A stretch of 64,000 bases of DNA from Hymenobacter jeongseonensis (GTDB lineage Bacteria > Bacteroidota > Bacteroidia > Cytophagales > Hymenobacteraceae): NCBI RefSeq assembly GCF_015694725.1, contig NZ_JADQDQ010000005.1:1-64000 (forward strand), written 5' to 3'. Position 1 is the first letter of the stretch; every line of letters starts with the position of its first letter. The position numbers and the translations under genes were made by a program. Positions 23,519 through 30,874 of this stretch are shown piece by piece. The notes under the pieces are model-generated. The model saw nothing but the letters and a program-made list of their open reading frames with translations, had not been told where the DNA came from and did not search any database.

Positions 23519-23624
23519 AGGCGTTGAAGCCGTCGGTCCTGCATAGTCAGCAGCTCACCTGCAAAATCTTGTAGGTCAGCGGCTATTTATAATCCGGGGG
23601 TAGCAAACCAAAGAAACATAGCGT

Positions 23625-23631
23625 TATTTTG
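23625..23631 (+). promoter_or_regulatory. Possible -7 promoter element for the gamma-glutamyltransferase gene
   Basis: TATTTTG ends 4 bases before the first ATG. It is one base shorter than the consensus. If real, transcription would start at or inside the start codon region (leaderless). Confidence 0.35.
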
Positions 23632-23635
23632 TCTT

Positions 23636-25390
23636 ATGATGAAAACCCGATATTTGGCCCTTCCGCTGGCATTTGTGTTCGCTTGCTCCGCCGAGCGTCC
23701 GGTTACTTCCACCTCGCGGGCGTTTGAGGGCTCGCTGGCCACGCCGGTGCCCGCCGCAGCGGCGCCCCGCCTGGCCAACTACGCCATGGTGGTATCGGCC
23801 CACCCCGAAGCTTCCAAAATTGGCACCCTGGTGCTGCAACGCGGCGGCAATGCCTACGATGCCGCCGTGGCCGTGCAGTTTGCCCTGGCGGTGGTGCTGC
23901 CGGCCGCCGGTAATATTGGGGGCGGCGGTTTTCTGCTCTACCGCGACCGCAACGGCTCGGCCGGAAGCCTCGATTTCCGGGAAACCGCGCCGTCCACGGC
24001 CAGCCGCGATATGTACCTCAACGCCCAAGGCAACGTGGTGGCCGGCCTGAGCGCTGCCGGCCCGCTGGCCGTGGGCACGCCCGGCACCGTGGCCGGCATG
24101 GCCACGCTGCACAAGCAGCTGGGCAAGCTGTCGTGGCCTTCGCTAGTTCAACCCGCCATAGCATTGGCCACCAAGGGCTTCCCCCTTACGCTCAAAGAAG
24201 CCGAAGGATTGAATCGGGCCCGCGCCGACTTCATGAAGTTTAACCCTGGTAGCGCGCCATCATACCTGCGGCCTGGGGGCGGCGACTGGCAAGCCGGCGA
24301 TACGCTGCGTCTGCCCGAGCTGGGCCGCACTTTGGGGCGCGTGCGCGACCAGGGCCGCGCCGGTTTCTACCGCGGCGAAACCGCCCGCCTGCTCCTGGCC
24401 GAAATGAAGCGCAGCGGCGGCCTCATCAGCCAGAAAGACCTCGACGCCTACCAGGCCAAGTGGCGCGAGCCCCTGCGCGGCCGCTACCGCGACTACGACG
24501 TCATCACGATGCCGCCGCCCAGCAGCGGCGGCGTGGCCCTGCTGCAAATGCTGCAAATGCTGGAGCCCGTGGACCTGGCCCAGGCCGGCTACCACACGCC
24601 CCTGGCCGTGCATTTCATGACCGAGGCCGAACGCCGCGTGTACGCCGACCGCGCCACCTACCTCGGCGACCCCGACTTTGGCAATGTGCCGGTGCAAAAG
24701 CTCTTGGATGTGGACTACAACCGCCAGCGCGCTGGCTCCCGGCGCTCGCGCGGGCGGGCCACGCCCAGCAGCGAACTGACGGCCGGCCCCAGCCTGCCCA
24801 GCTACGAAAGCGCCGAAACGACTCACTATAGCATTGTGGATGCCTTTGGCAATGCCGTGAGCTGCACCACCACGCTCAACGGTGCCTTCGGGAGCAAAGT
24901 AGTGGTTCCCGGGGCGGGCTTTTTGCTGAACAACGAGATGGACGACTTCAGCGCCAAGCCCGGCACGCCGAATGCCTACGGACTGGTGGGCGGTTCGGCC
25001 AATGCCATTGCCCCCGGCAAGCGCATGCTCAGCAGCATGACGCCCACCATCCTCACCCGCAACGGCAAGCTGGCCCTGGTAGTGGGCTCGCCCGGTGGCA
25101 GCACCATTATCACCAGCGTGTTGCAAACCATTTTGGGAGTGGTCGACTACGGGTTCAACGCCCAGCAAGCCGTGACGGCGCCCCGCCTCCACCACCAGTG
25201 GCAGCCCGATGTGCTCGACGTAGAATCCGGCGCCTTGCTTCCCGCGGCGCAGGATACGCTGCGCGCTCGTGGCTACCGCATCAACCCGCGCCTGCCCTGG
25301 GGCCGCCTCGACATCATCCACGTGCGGCCCGACGGCAAACTGGAAGGCGGCGCCGACCCCCGCGGCGACGACACGGCCCTGGGCTACTAA
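23636..25390 (+). CDS. ggt: Gamma-glutamyltransferase (glutathione hydrolase) lipoprotein
   Basis: 584 residues; ATG ATG at 23636. A lipoprotein signal (FVFACS, Cys17) is followed by the Ntn-hydrolase fold. The enzyme cleaves the gamma-glutamyl bond of glutathione and related peptides. It is made as a proenzyme cut before the nucleophilic Thr, here Thr395 in AETTHYSIVD; this splits a ~377-residue large and a ~190-residue small subunit. Other family signatures: GGNAYDAAVAVQFAL, NIGGGGFLLYR, PPPSSGGVALLQML, LNNEMDDFS, and SPGGSTIITSVLQT. An Arg-rich stretch (residues 365-375) just before the cleavage site is typical of the processing linker. Located in the periplasm or on the outer membrane. 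Its release of Cys-Gly could supply sulphur, a thematic link to the SAM-controlled operon at 9.5-17 kb; no shared regulation is seen. Confidence 0.93.
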   Translation: MMKTRYLALPLAFVFACSAERPVTSTSRAFEGSLATPVPAAAAPRLANYAMVVSAHPEASKIGTLVLQRGGNAYDAAVAVQFALAVVLPAAGNIGGGGFLLYRDRNGSAGSLDFRETAPSTASRDMYLNAQGNVVAGLSAAGPLAVGTPGTVAGMATLHKQLGKLSWPSLVQPAIALATKGFPLTLKEAEGLNRARADFMKFNPGSAPSYLRPGGGDWQAGDTLRLPELGRTLGRVRDQGRAGFYRGETARLLLAEMKRSGGLISQKDLDAYQAKWREPLRGRYRDYDVITMPPPSSGGVALLQMLQMLEPVDLAQAGYHTPLAVHFMTEAERRVYADRATYLGDPDFGNVPVQKLLDVDYNRQRAGSRRSRGRATPSSELTAGPSLPSYESAETTHYSIVDAFGNAVSCTTTLNGAFGSKVVVPGAGFLLNNEMDDFSAKPGTPNAYGLVGGSANAIAPGKRMLSSMTPTILTRNGKLALVVGSPGGSTIITSVLQTILGVVDYGFNAQQAVTAPRLHHQWQPDVLDVESGALLPAAQDTLRARGYRINPRLPWGRLDIIHVRPDGKLEGGADPRGDDTALGY

Positions 25391-25410
25391 GTAGCAGTCA
25401 GAATAGGTTT

Positions 25411-25451
25411 ACAGAAAAAGGGCGGCTCCGGTGGAGCCGCCCTTTTTCTGT
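25411..25451 (+). terminator. Terminator after ggt
   Basis: Perfect 19-bp stem of the form AGAAAAAGGGCGGCTCC / GGAGCCGCCCTTTTTCT with a 3-nt loop, 20 bases past the ggt stop. The T5 tract is built into the 3' arm. Confidence 0.88.
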
Positions 25452-25736
25452 AATTATCTGTATATTACATACATGAGCTATGTATCACGGAGGCCGGCGA
25501 TTATATTCGAGGCGAACCCGGGCCCGCCCTTGCCGGGGCTGAAGCTGCCGCGCAATGGCGCGGGAAAAGTAGCCCCGACAACTGCTGCATATACCCGGCT
25601 CATATCAAGCTCAATTCACCTTTGCGTTATCATTTGCTGCTGTTAAATAGATGATACTTGCCTCATTAACTGATGCATTTGCTTTTGCGGCCGAATTCAG
25701 GGAGGGTCTTTTCTGGTAACCAAAAAACGTACTTCT
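25452..25736. other. Intergenic region upstream of the Oar-like receptor
   Basis: No gene seen. CACCTTTG at 25617-25624 is one mismatch from the -7 consensus and could be the promoter, leaving a ~110-base leader. The short frame at 25431-25646 overlaps the terminator and is not credible. Confidence 0.4.
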
Positions 25737-28700
25737 ATGAAACCGAAACATTACTTTTTTCTGCTGCTGGGCTGGGTGTTGCTGGCTAATGGCCACGTTG
25801 CCGCCGCTCAAGGCGTAACCACCGCCGCCATGAAGGGCGTGATTCTGGACAGCAAAGGGCAGCCGCTGCCCGGCGCTACGGTGCTGGCCACCCACTTGCC
25901 CACCGGCACGCCCTACGGCACGGCCACGCGCGACAACGGCCAGTTTGACCTGCTGAACATGCGCATCGGCGGGCCCTACGAAATCAAGGTGTCTTTCGTG
26001 GGCTTCGCCACTTATGTGCAGGGCGATATCCAGCTGGCACTGGGCAAGACGTTTGAGGTGAACGTGACGCTGGCCGAAGAAGGCCGTGCCCTCGACGAGG
26101 TGGTGGTGCGCGGCAACCGCGACGGCATCATCAACAAGGACCGAACCGGCGCTTCTACTAACATCAACAACGCGGCCATCCGCACGCTGCCCACCATCAG
26201 CCGCTCGCAGGAGGACTTCACGCGCCTCACGCCGCAGAGCAGCGGCCTGAGCTTTGGGGGCCGCAACACGCTGTACAACAACTTCTCACTCGACGGCTCC
26301 ATCTTCAACAACTCCTTCGGCCTGGACGCGCCCACGCCCGGCGGCCAAACCAACTCGCAGCCGGTGTCCATCGACGCCATCGAGCAGCTGGAGGTGAGCC
26401 TCGCGCCCTACGATGTGCGCCAGGGCGGCTTCACGGGGGCCGGCGTGAACGCCGTGACCAAGAGCGGCACCAACGCCTTCCGGGGCACGGCCTATACGTT
26501 TTTCCGCAATGAAAACCTTATTGGTGAGAAGGTGAGCGGCGAAACCGTGCGCAACCCCGACCTCAAATTCAACCAGACCGGGTTCTCGCTGGGTGGCCCC
26601 ATTCTGCAGAACAAGCTGTTCTTTTTCACTAACGCCGAAATCACGCGACGCGACGACCCGGGCCTCACCTTCCGGCCGGCCAGCAGCGACGCCGAAGCCC
26701 AGGCGGCCCTCAACGGCCAGGCCAGCGGCGTGAGCCGGGTGCTGGCCAGCGACTTAATCGCCATCCGGCAGCGCCTAGTGGACGTGTACGGTTACGACCC
26801 GGGCACCTTTCAGGACTTTACCTACCGCACGTCGAGCGACAAGTTTCTGGCCAAGCTGGACTGGAACATCAACGACAAAAACACTTTCTCGCTGCGCTAC
26901 AACTACCTGAAGAGCTTCCGGGAGCAGGGCCCCCACCCCATTGCTATCGCGCCATCGTCGCGGGTGCAGGGCGTGAACACCCTGCAGTATTCGAACTCGG
27001 GCTACACCATTAATAACAACCTGAACTCGGTGGTGGGCGAACTGAATTCGCGCTTCGGCGAGAAGTTCAGCAACAAGGCCCAGCTGAGCTATTCGGCGTT
27101 CCGCGACTTCCGCGAGCTGCCCGACGCCAAGCTGTTTCCCCAAATTGACATCACCCGCAACGGCACGACCTACGTGAGCGTGGGCACCGAGCAGTTTTCG
27201 GCCAACAACGTGCTGAACCAGAATATCACGCAGTTCACGGACAACCTGAGCTACTTTGCCGGCGCCCACGTGCTCACGGGCGGCCTCACCTACGAGCGGT
27301 TCAGCTTCTTCAACGCCTTCAACCTGCAGCGCTACGGCTACCCCTTCTTCGGCGGCCTCGACATCAACCGCTTCTTCCAGGTAACGGACCGCACCAATCC
27401 CGACTTCGTGGACCTCAACGCCATTGCCACCGCCGGCGGCCAGCGCCCGCTGAAGGGCGTGGACGTGGACGTGGCCCAGCTCGGCCTCTATGCCCAGGAC
27501 GAGTGGAACGTGACGCCAGATTTCAAGCTGACCATCGGCCTGCGCGCCGACATGCCCATCTACAGCACCGACGTGGCCCAGAACGAGCAGGTGCTCAACG
27601 CGCCGCTGCTGGACTCCAACGGCCAGCCAGCCCGGGTGGACGTCACCGAGTTTCCGAAGGCAAAGCCCCTGTTCTCGCCCCGCGTGGGCTTCAACTACGC
27701 CCTGAACAAAAGCGCCCTCACCACGCAGCTGCGCGGCGGCACGGGCATTTTCACGGGCCGCATTCCCTTTGTGTGGATTTCCAACCAAGCCTCGAACGCG
27801 CAGTTTGACGCCGGCTACACTTTCCAGATAAACGGCACGGCCCGCGACTTCAAGTTTCCGCAGGTGTGGCGCTCCAACCTGGCCATCGACCAGCAGCTGC
27901 CCGGCGGCGTGGTGGCCACGCTGGAAGGCATTTACACCAAGGATTTGAACGCGGCTATTCACCGCAACTACAACCTCGTGACGCCCACCGAGCGCCTGCA
28001 AGGCGCCGACAACCGCCTGATTTACCCGGCCGCCGGCCCGCGCATCACGCCCGGCTTCTCCGGCCCCGACGGCCAGTTCAGCTTCCTCGACGCGGGCGTT
28101 ATCGTGCTCGAAAACACCAAGAAAGGCTACCAGTACAGCGTGACCGGCCAGCTGAAAAAGGACTTCACCAACGGCCTGTTTCTCTCCGCTGCTTACACTT
28201 ACTCGAAGGCCAAGGACGTGACCTCGAACCCCGGCGAGATTGCCGCCGACGCCTTCCAGCGCAACCCGGTGGTGGGCAACGCCAACCAGCCCGAGCTGGC
28301 CTACAGCGACTTTGGCCTGCAGCACCGCATTATTGGGGCGGCCGGCAAGCGCTTTGCCTACGCCGACAACAAGCTGGCCACCACGCTGAGCTTCTTCTTT
28401 GAAGCCGCCCAGGGCAACCGCTTTTCCTACACTTACGCCGGCGACCTGAACCGCGACAACATCGTGGGCAACGACCTGCTGTTTGTGCCCAACGCGCGCA
28501 GCCAGATTAACCTGGTGGATATCGTTTCGACCGGCCCCAACCCGGTGGTGCTCGTTTCGGCCGACCAGCAGTACCAGCAACTCGACGCCTACATTCGGCA
28601 AGACGACTACCTGAACTCGCGCCGCGGCCAGTACGCCGAGCGCAACGGCGCCATTAGCCCCTGGTACACCCAGCTCGACGCCAAGCTGCTTCAGGACTTC

Positions 28701-28955
28701 ACCGTCACGGCCGGGGAGCGCAAGCACACCCTGCAGCTCAGCCTCGACGTGCAGAACCTCGGTAACCTGATAAACTCGGACTGGGGCGTGCGCCGCGTGT
28801 TTGCCAACAACCGCTTCATCGAAACTGCTTACCCAACGGCAACGTCCAACACCCCAACCTACCAGTTCCGCGGCGGCAACCAGACCTTCATCAACAACAC
28901 CGACTTGAACAGCCGCTGGCGCGCTCAGCTCGGCCTGCGCTACATCTTCGACTAG
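25737..28955 (+). CDS. Oar-like TonB-dependent receptor with carboxypeptidase-regulatory-like domain
   Basis: 1072 residues. A signal peptide (MKPKHYFFLLLGWVLLANGHVAAAQ) is followed by a carboxypeptidase-regulatory-like domain (about 33-115; MKGVILDSKGQPLPGATVLATHLPTG...FVGFATY). A TonB-box-like ALDEVVVRG comes next, then an Oar-type plug (TLPTISRSQEDFTRLTPQSS...YDVRQGGFTGAGVNAVTKSGTN) and a long barrel ending in LRYIFD with a terminal aromatic region. Members are outer membrane receptors named after Myxococcus Oar; in other bacteria some export or take up large substrates, but the ligand here is unknown. It is a single-gene unit with its own terminator 20 bases after the stop. Confidence 0.9.
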   Translation: MKPKHYFFLLLGWVLLANGHVAAAQGVTTAAMKGVILDSKGQPLPGATVLATHLPTGTPYGTATRDNGQFDLLNMRIGGPYEIKVSFVGFATYVQGDIQLALGKTFEVNVTLAEEGRALDEVVVRGNRDGIINKDRTGASTNINNAAIRTLPTISRSQEDFTRLTPQSSGLSFGGRNTLYNNFSLDGSIFNNSFGLDAPTPGGQTNSQPVSIDAIEQLEVSLAPYDVRQGGFTGAGVNAVTKSGTNAFRGTAYTFFRNENLIGEKVSGETVRNPDLKFNQTGFSLGGPILQNKLFFFTNAEITRRDDPGLTFRPASSDAEAQAALNGQASGVSRVLASDLIAIRQRLVDVYGYDPGTFQDFTYRTSSDKFLAKLDWNINDKNTFSLRYNYLKSFREQGPHPIAIAPSSRVQGVNTLQYSNSGYTINNNLNSVVGELNSRFGEKFSNKAQLSYSAFRDFRELPDAKLFPQIDITRNGTTYVSVGTEQFSANNVLNQNITQFTDNLSYFAGAHVLTGGLTYERFSFFNAFNLQRYGYPFFGGLDINRFFQVTDRTNPDFVDLNAIATAGGQRPLKGVDVDVAQLGLYAQDEWNVTPDFKLTIGLRADMPIYSTDVAQNEQVLNAPLLDSNGQPARVDVTEFPKAKPLFSPRVGFNYALNKSALTTQLRGGTGIFTGRIPFVWISNQASNAQFDAGYTFQINGTARDFKFPQVWRSNLAIDQQLPGGVVATLEGIYTKDLNAAIHRNYNLVTPTERLQGADNRLIYPAAGPRITPGFSGPDGQFSFLDAGVIVLENTKKGYQYSVTGQLKKDFTNGLFLSAAYTYSKAKDVTSNPGEIAADAFQRNPVVGNANQPELAYSDFGLQHRIIGAAGKRFAYADNKLATTLSFFFEAAQGNRFSYTYAGDLNRDNIVGNDLLFVPNARSQINLVDIVSTGPNPVVLVSADQQYQQLDAYIRQDDYLNSRRGQYAERNGAISPWYTQLDAKLLQDFTVTAGERKHTLQLSLDVQNLGNLINSDWGVRRVFANNRFIETAYPTATSNTPTYQFRGGNQTFINNTDLNSRWRAQLGLRYIFD

Positions 28956-28975
28956 CGCGCGACCTGACCTAAATG

Positions 28976-29011
28976 ACAACGGCCCCAAACTCATGCGTTT
29001 GGGGCCGTTGT
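28976..29011 (+). terminator. Terminator after the Oar-like receptor gene
   Basis: Perfect 15-bp stem ACAACGGCCCCAAAC / GTTTGGGGCCGTTGT around a 6-nt loop, 20 bases past the stop. Confidence 0.85.
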
Positions 29012-29015
29012 TGCG

Positions 29016-29038
29016 TTAATTGGGTTAATTGGGTTAAT
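29016..29038 (+). repeat. Short direct repeat TTAATTGGG
   Basis: Two exact 9-bp copies (29016-29024, 29025-29033) and a partial third. This AT-rich patch lies between the terminator and the next gene and probably contains that gene's promoter. Confidence 0.6.
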
Positions 29039-29058
29039 AAATAAGCCGTTTGGCACTA

Positions 29059-29646
29059 ATGCTTCCCTTCCAAAATCTCGCGTACCTGCAGCACGGCACC
29101 GCCGCGCAGCGCCAAGCCTACCAAGTGCTGGGTGCGCTGGACCTAATGGCAGTGCTGGGGGCTTACACCCCGCGGCTGGTCGGCACGTTTCCGCTGGACC
29201 TGCAACAGCCCGGCAGCGACCTGGACCTGGTGTGTGAGGTGCACGATTTCGCGCCCTTCGAAGCCTTGCTGGCGGCGCATTACGGCGAGCAGGCGCAGTT
29301 TGCGCAGTGGCGCACGGTGCGCCAGGGGCTGGCCAGCAGCGTCACGGCCTTCTCGGCGCACGGCTTGCTGGTGGAAGTATTCGGCCAGCCGCTGCCCAGC
29401 GAGCGGCAGCACGGCTACCGGCATTTGTGCATCGAGCACCGGCTGCTACAGGCTGGCGGGGCTGAATTTCGGGCGCGGGTGCAAGCCCAGCGAGCCGTTG
29501 GTATCAAAACCGAACCGGCTTTTGCTATAGCCCTGGGATTGAATGGCCCAGACCCGTATGCTGAGTTACTGGCCCTGGAAGGCTTTTCGGAAGCAGCGCT
29601 GCGGTCATTGGTGGAACACGGCATCTCCTTGCGCACAAGCAACTAG
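29059..29646 (+). CDS. DUF4269 family protein (nucleotidyltransferase-fold-like)
   Basis: 195 residues from ATG 29059; an in-frame TTG lies 9 bases upstream. The features LAYLQHGTAAQRQAYQVLGALDLMAVLGAYTPRLVGTFPLDLQQPGSDLDLVCEVHDF and RVQAQRAVGIKTEPAFAIALGL.GDPY.ELL are those of DUF4269 in Bacteroidota and Firmicutes (shown here in broken form: GT.P..., SDLDLVCEV). The GSDLDLVCEV part resembles the G[GS]...DxD metal site of nucleotidyltransferases, so a related fold is plausible, but no activity is established. Likely cytoplasmic. It stands alone between two terminators. The substrate cannot be deduced from the neighbours. Confidence 0.75.
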   Translation: MLPFQNLAYLQHGTAAQRQAYQVLGALDLMAVLGAYTPRLVGTFPLDLQQPGSDLDLVCEVHDFAPFEALLAAHYGEQAQFAQWRTVRQGLASSVTAFSAHGLLVEVFGQPLPSERQHGYRHLCIEHRLLQAGGAEFRARVQAQRAVGIKTEPAFAIALGLNGPDPYAELLALEGFSEAALRSLVEHGISLRTSN

Positions 29647-29668
29647 CCCCAGCAGGAATTCAGGCAAC

Positions 29669-29721
29669 AAAAAGGGACCGGCAGCGGGCCGCTAATCGCG
29701 GCCCGCTGCCGGTCCCTTTTT
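29669..29721. terminator. Bidirectional terminator between convergent genes
   Basis: Perfect 24-bp stem (29669-29692 with 29698-29721) with A5/T5 outer ends and a 5-nt loop. It serves the DUF4269 gene on the plus strand and the small helical-protein gene on the minus strand. Confidence 0.92.
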
Positions 29722-29741
29722 CGTAATAAATCCGGCTAAAA

Positions 29742-30110
29742 TTAATGAGCAGCGGGCATCCGGGCTACCAGGCGGAGGTTGCCGGCGGCGGCGGTCAGCT
29801 TCTGGCTGATTTCGCGGGCTTTGTCGCCCTCGCCGCTGAAGCTGTGCACCGACAGGGCAGCCTGAGCCGTCATCTCGCCCAGGTTCTGGAAGGCTTCGGC
29901 CATGCCGGCGGCGTTGTTGTTGTCAATAAAGCCACGCAGTGCTTCCAGTTCCTGCACGATGGGGCGCATCGTGGGCTCGTTGGTCGAGCGCAGGTGTTGA
30001 ATCCAGTTATCAATCTGGTTGTATCCCGCAGCCGGGTCATTCTGAAAACCGCTGCCGATAGCAGCGAAAATGGCTTGAATGCTGGATTCTACTTCGGAAA
30101 TAAAGCTCAT
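29742..30110 (-). CDS. Small helical protein, paralogue A
   Basis: 122 residues from ATG 30108-30110 (MSFISEVESSIQAIFAAIG). No signal peptide or membrane segment is seen; the sequence is predicted almost fully helical from its composition. It shares a collinear pattern with the protein at 30360-30710: WI..L, then I..EL..L, L..LGE.T..AA, and a C-terminal L...L..AAGNLR. The two are therefore paralogues made by local duplication. I do not recognise the family and give no function. It is the downstream member of the pair, on the same strand with a 249-base gap, and has a strong terminator after it. A TACCTTCG element (30195-30202) suggests its own promoter. Confidence 0.75.
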   Translation of the reverse strand: MSFISEVESSIQAIFAAIGSGFQNDPAAGYNQIDNWIQHLRSTNEPTMRPIVQELEALRGFIDNNNAAGMAEAFQNLGEMTAQAALSVHSFSGEGDKAREISQKLTAAAGNLRLVARMPAAH

Positions 30111-30194
30111 GGGAGGAATGGAGGGAGTTGAAAGTTCGGCCCAACCGCGCTGCGCCCCCACCAAGCAGGGCCGCTAAGCCAGGGCTTGCAGCCG

Positions 30195-30202
30195 CGAAGG
30201 TA
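30195..30202 (-). promoter_or_regulatory. Possible -7 element for small helical protein A
   Basis: On the minus strand TACCTTCG, one mismatch from TAnnTTTG, 85 bases upstream of the start. Confidence 0.35.
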
Positions 30203-30359
30203 CGCAGGAGCACAGGCAAAAAGCCAATTTTACAGCCTGCGGCTTTGGGCCGGGCTTCAGGAATGGGCCTCTATTTACCAAGCAACTTGCCGCGCAAAAA
30301 ACGCCGCGCTCACTAGCAACGAAGCGCCTTTTCAGCTTTTGCGGGGCTGCAAGGTGGTG

Positions 30360-30710
30360 CTAGGCGCGCAGTTGGCCGGCTGCCGAACTCAGCGCCTGGC
30401 CCAGCTCGCGCAGTTTGGCTTGGGCGTCGGGCGTGGCCGTTTCGGCGGCTTTGGTGGTGTGTTCGCCCAGGGTACTCAGGCTTTGGGCCAGCGCGCCGGT
30501 ATCGGAAGCGCCGCTGCGCAGCGTGTCGTGCAGGCTTTGCAGCTCCGCCGTGATGCCCGCTAGCTGGGGCGTGCCTTGCAGGGTTTTAATCCAGCCCGAA
30601 ATGGTGGGGCCGGCCACCCCGGCCGCGCTGGCCAAGCCGCCTTGCAAGGCGTTGAGGGTAGCATCGAGCTGGCTGGTGCCCTGGCGGCTTTGTGATTGCG
30701 AATTGTCCAT
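30360..30710 (-). CDS. Small helical protein, paralogue B
   Basis: 116 residues (MDNSQSQSRQGTSQLDATLN...). It is rich in Ala, Gln, Ser and Leu, with no signal peptide or hydrophobic membrane span. It aligns with the 122-residue neighbour: GWIKTLQGTPQLAGITAELQSLHD here against NWIQHLRSTNEPTMRPIVQELEALRG there (compared piecewise), then LAQSLSTLGEHTTKAAE against AEAFQNLGEMTAQAAL, and LGQALSSAAGQLR against ISQKLTAAAGNLR. The spacing of Leu/Ala suggests amphipathic helices that could bundle. The function is unknown. The upstream neighbour on the same strand is the M3 peptidase gene, 164 bases away. Confidence 0.75.
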   Translation of the reverse strand: MDNSQSQSRQGTSQLDATLNALQGGLASAAGVAGPTISGWIKTLQGTPQLAGITAELQSLHDTLRSGASDTGALAQSLSTLGEHTTKAAETATPDAQAKLRELGQALSSAAGQLRA

Positions 30711-30874
30711 AGTAGTTGAGCCTAAAAGGTGGAATTATGGGGTACCAACACGCGCCGCCCGCACTTGTTAAATTACGAACGAACAACATTTTGGTCTTTC
30801 ACTCCAACGAAAAACCCACCAAACCCTTTCAAATTAAGGGCGTGTATGAGAATTGACCTGCTGGTCTGGCCAAG

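Noticed and set aside
26775..28994. 739-residue antisense frame across the Oar-like receptor
   Set aside because: Long antisense frames are expected in GC-rich genes with strong third-position bias. The protein is Val/Gly/His-rich without domains and it runs into the downstream terminator.
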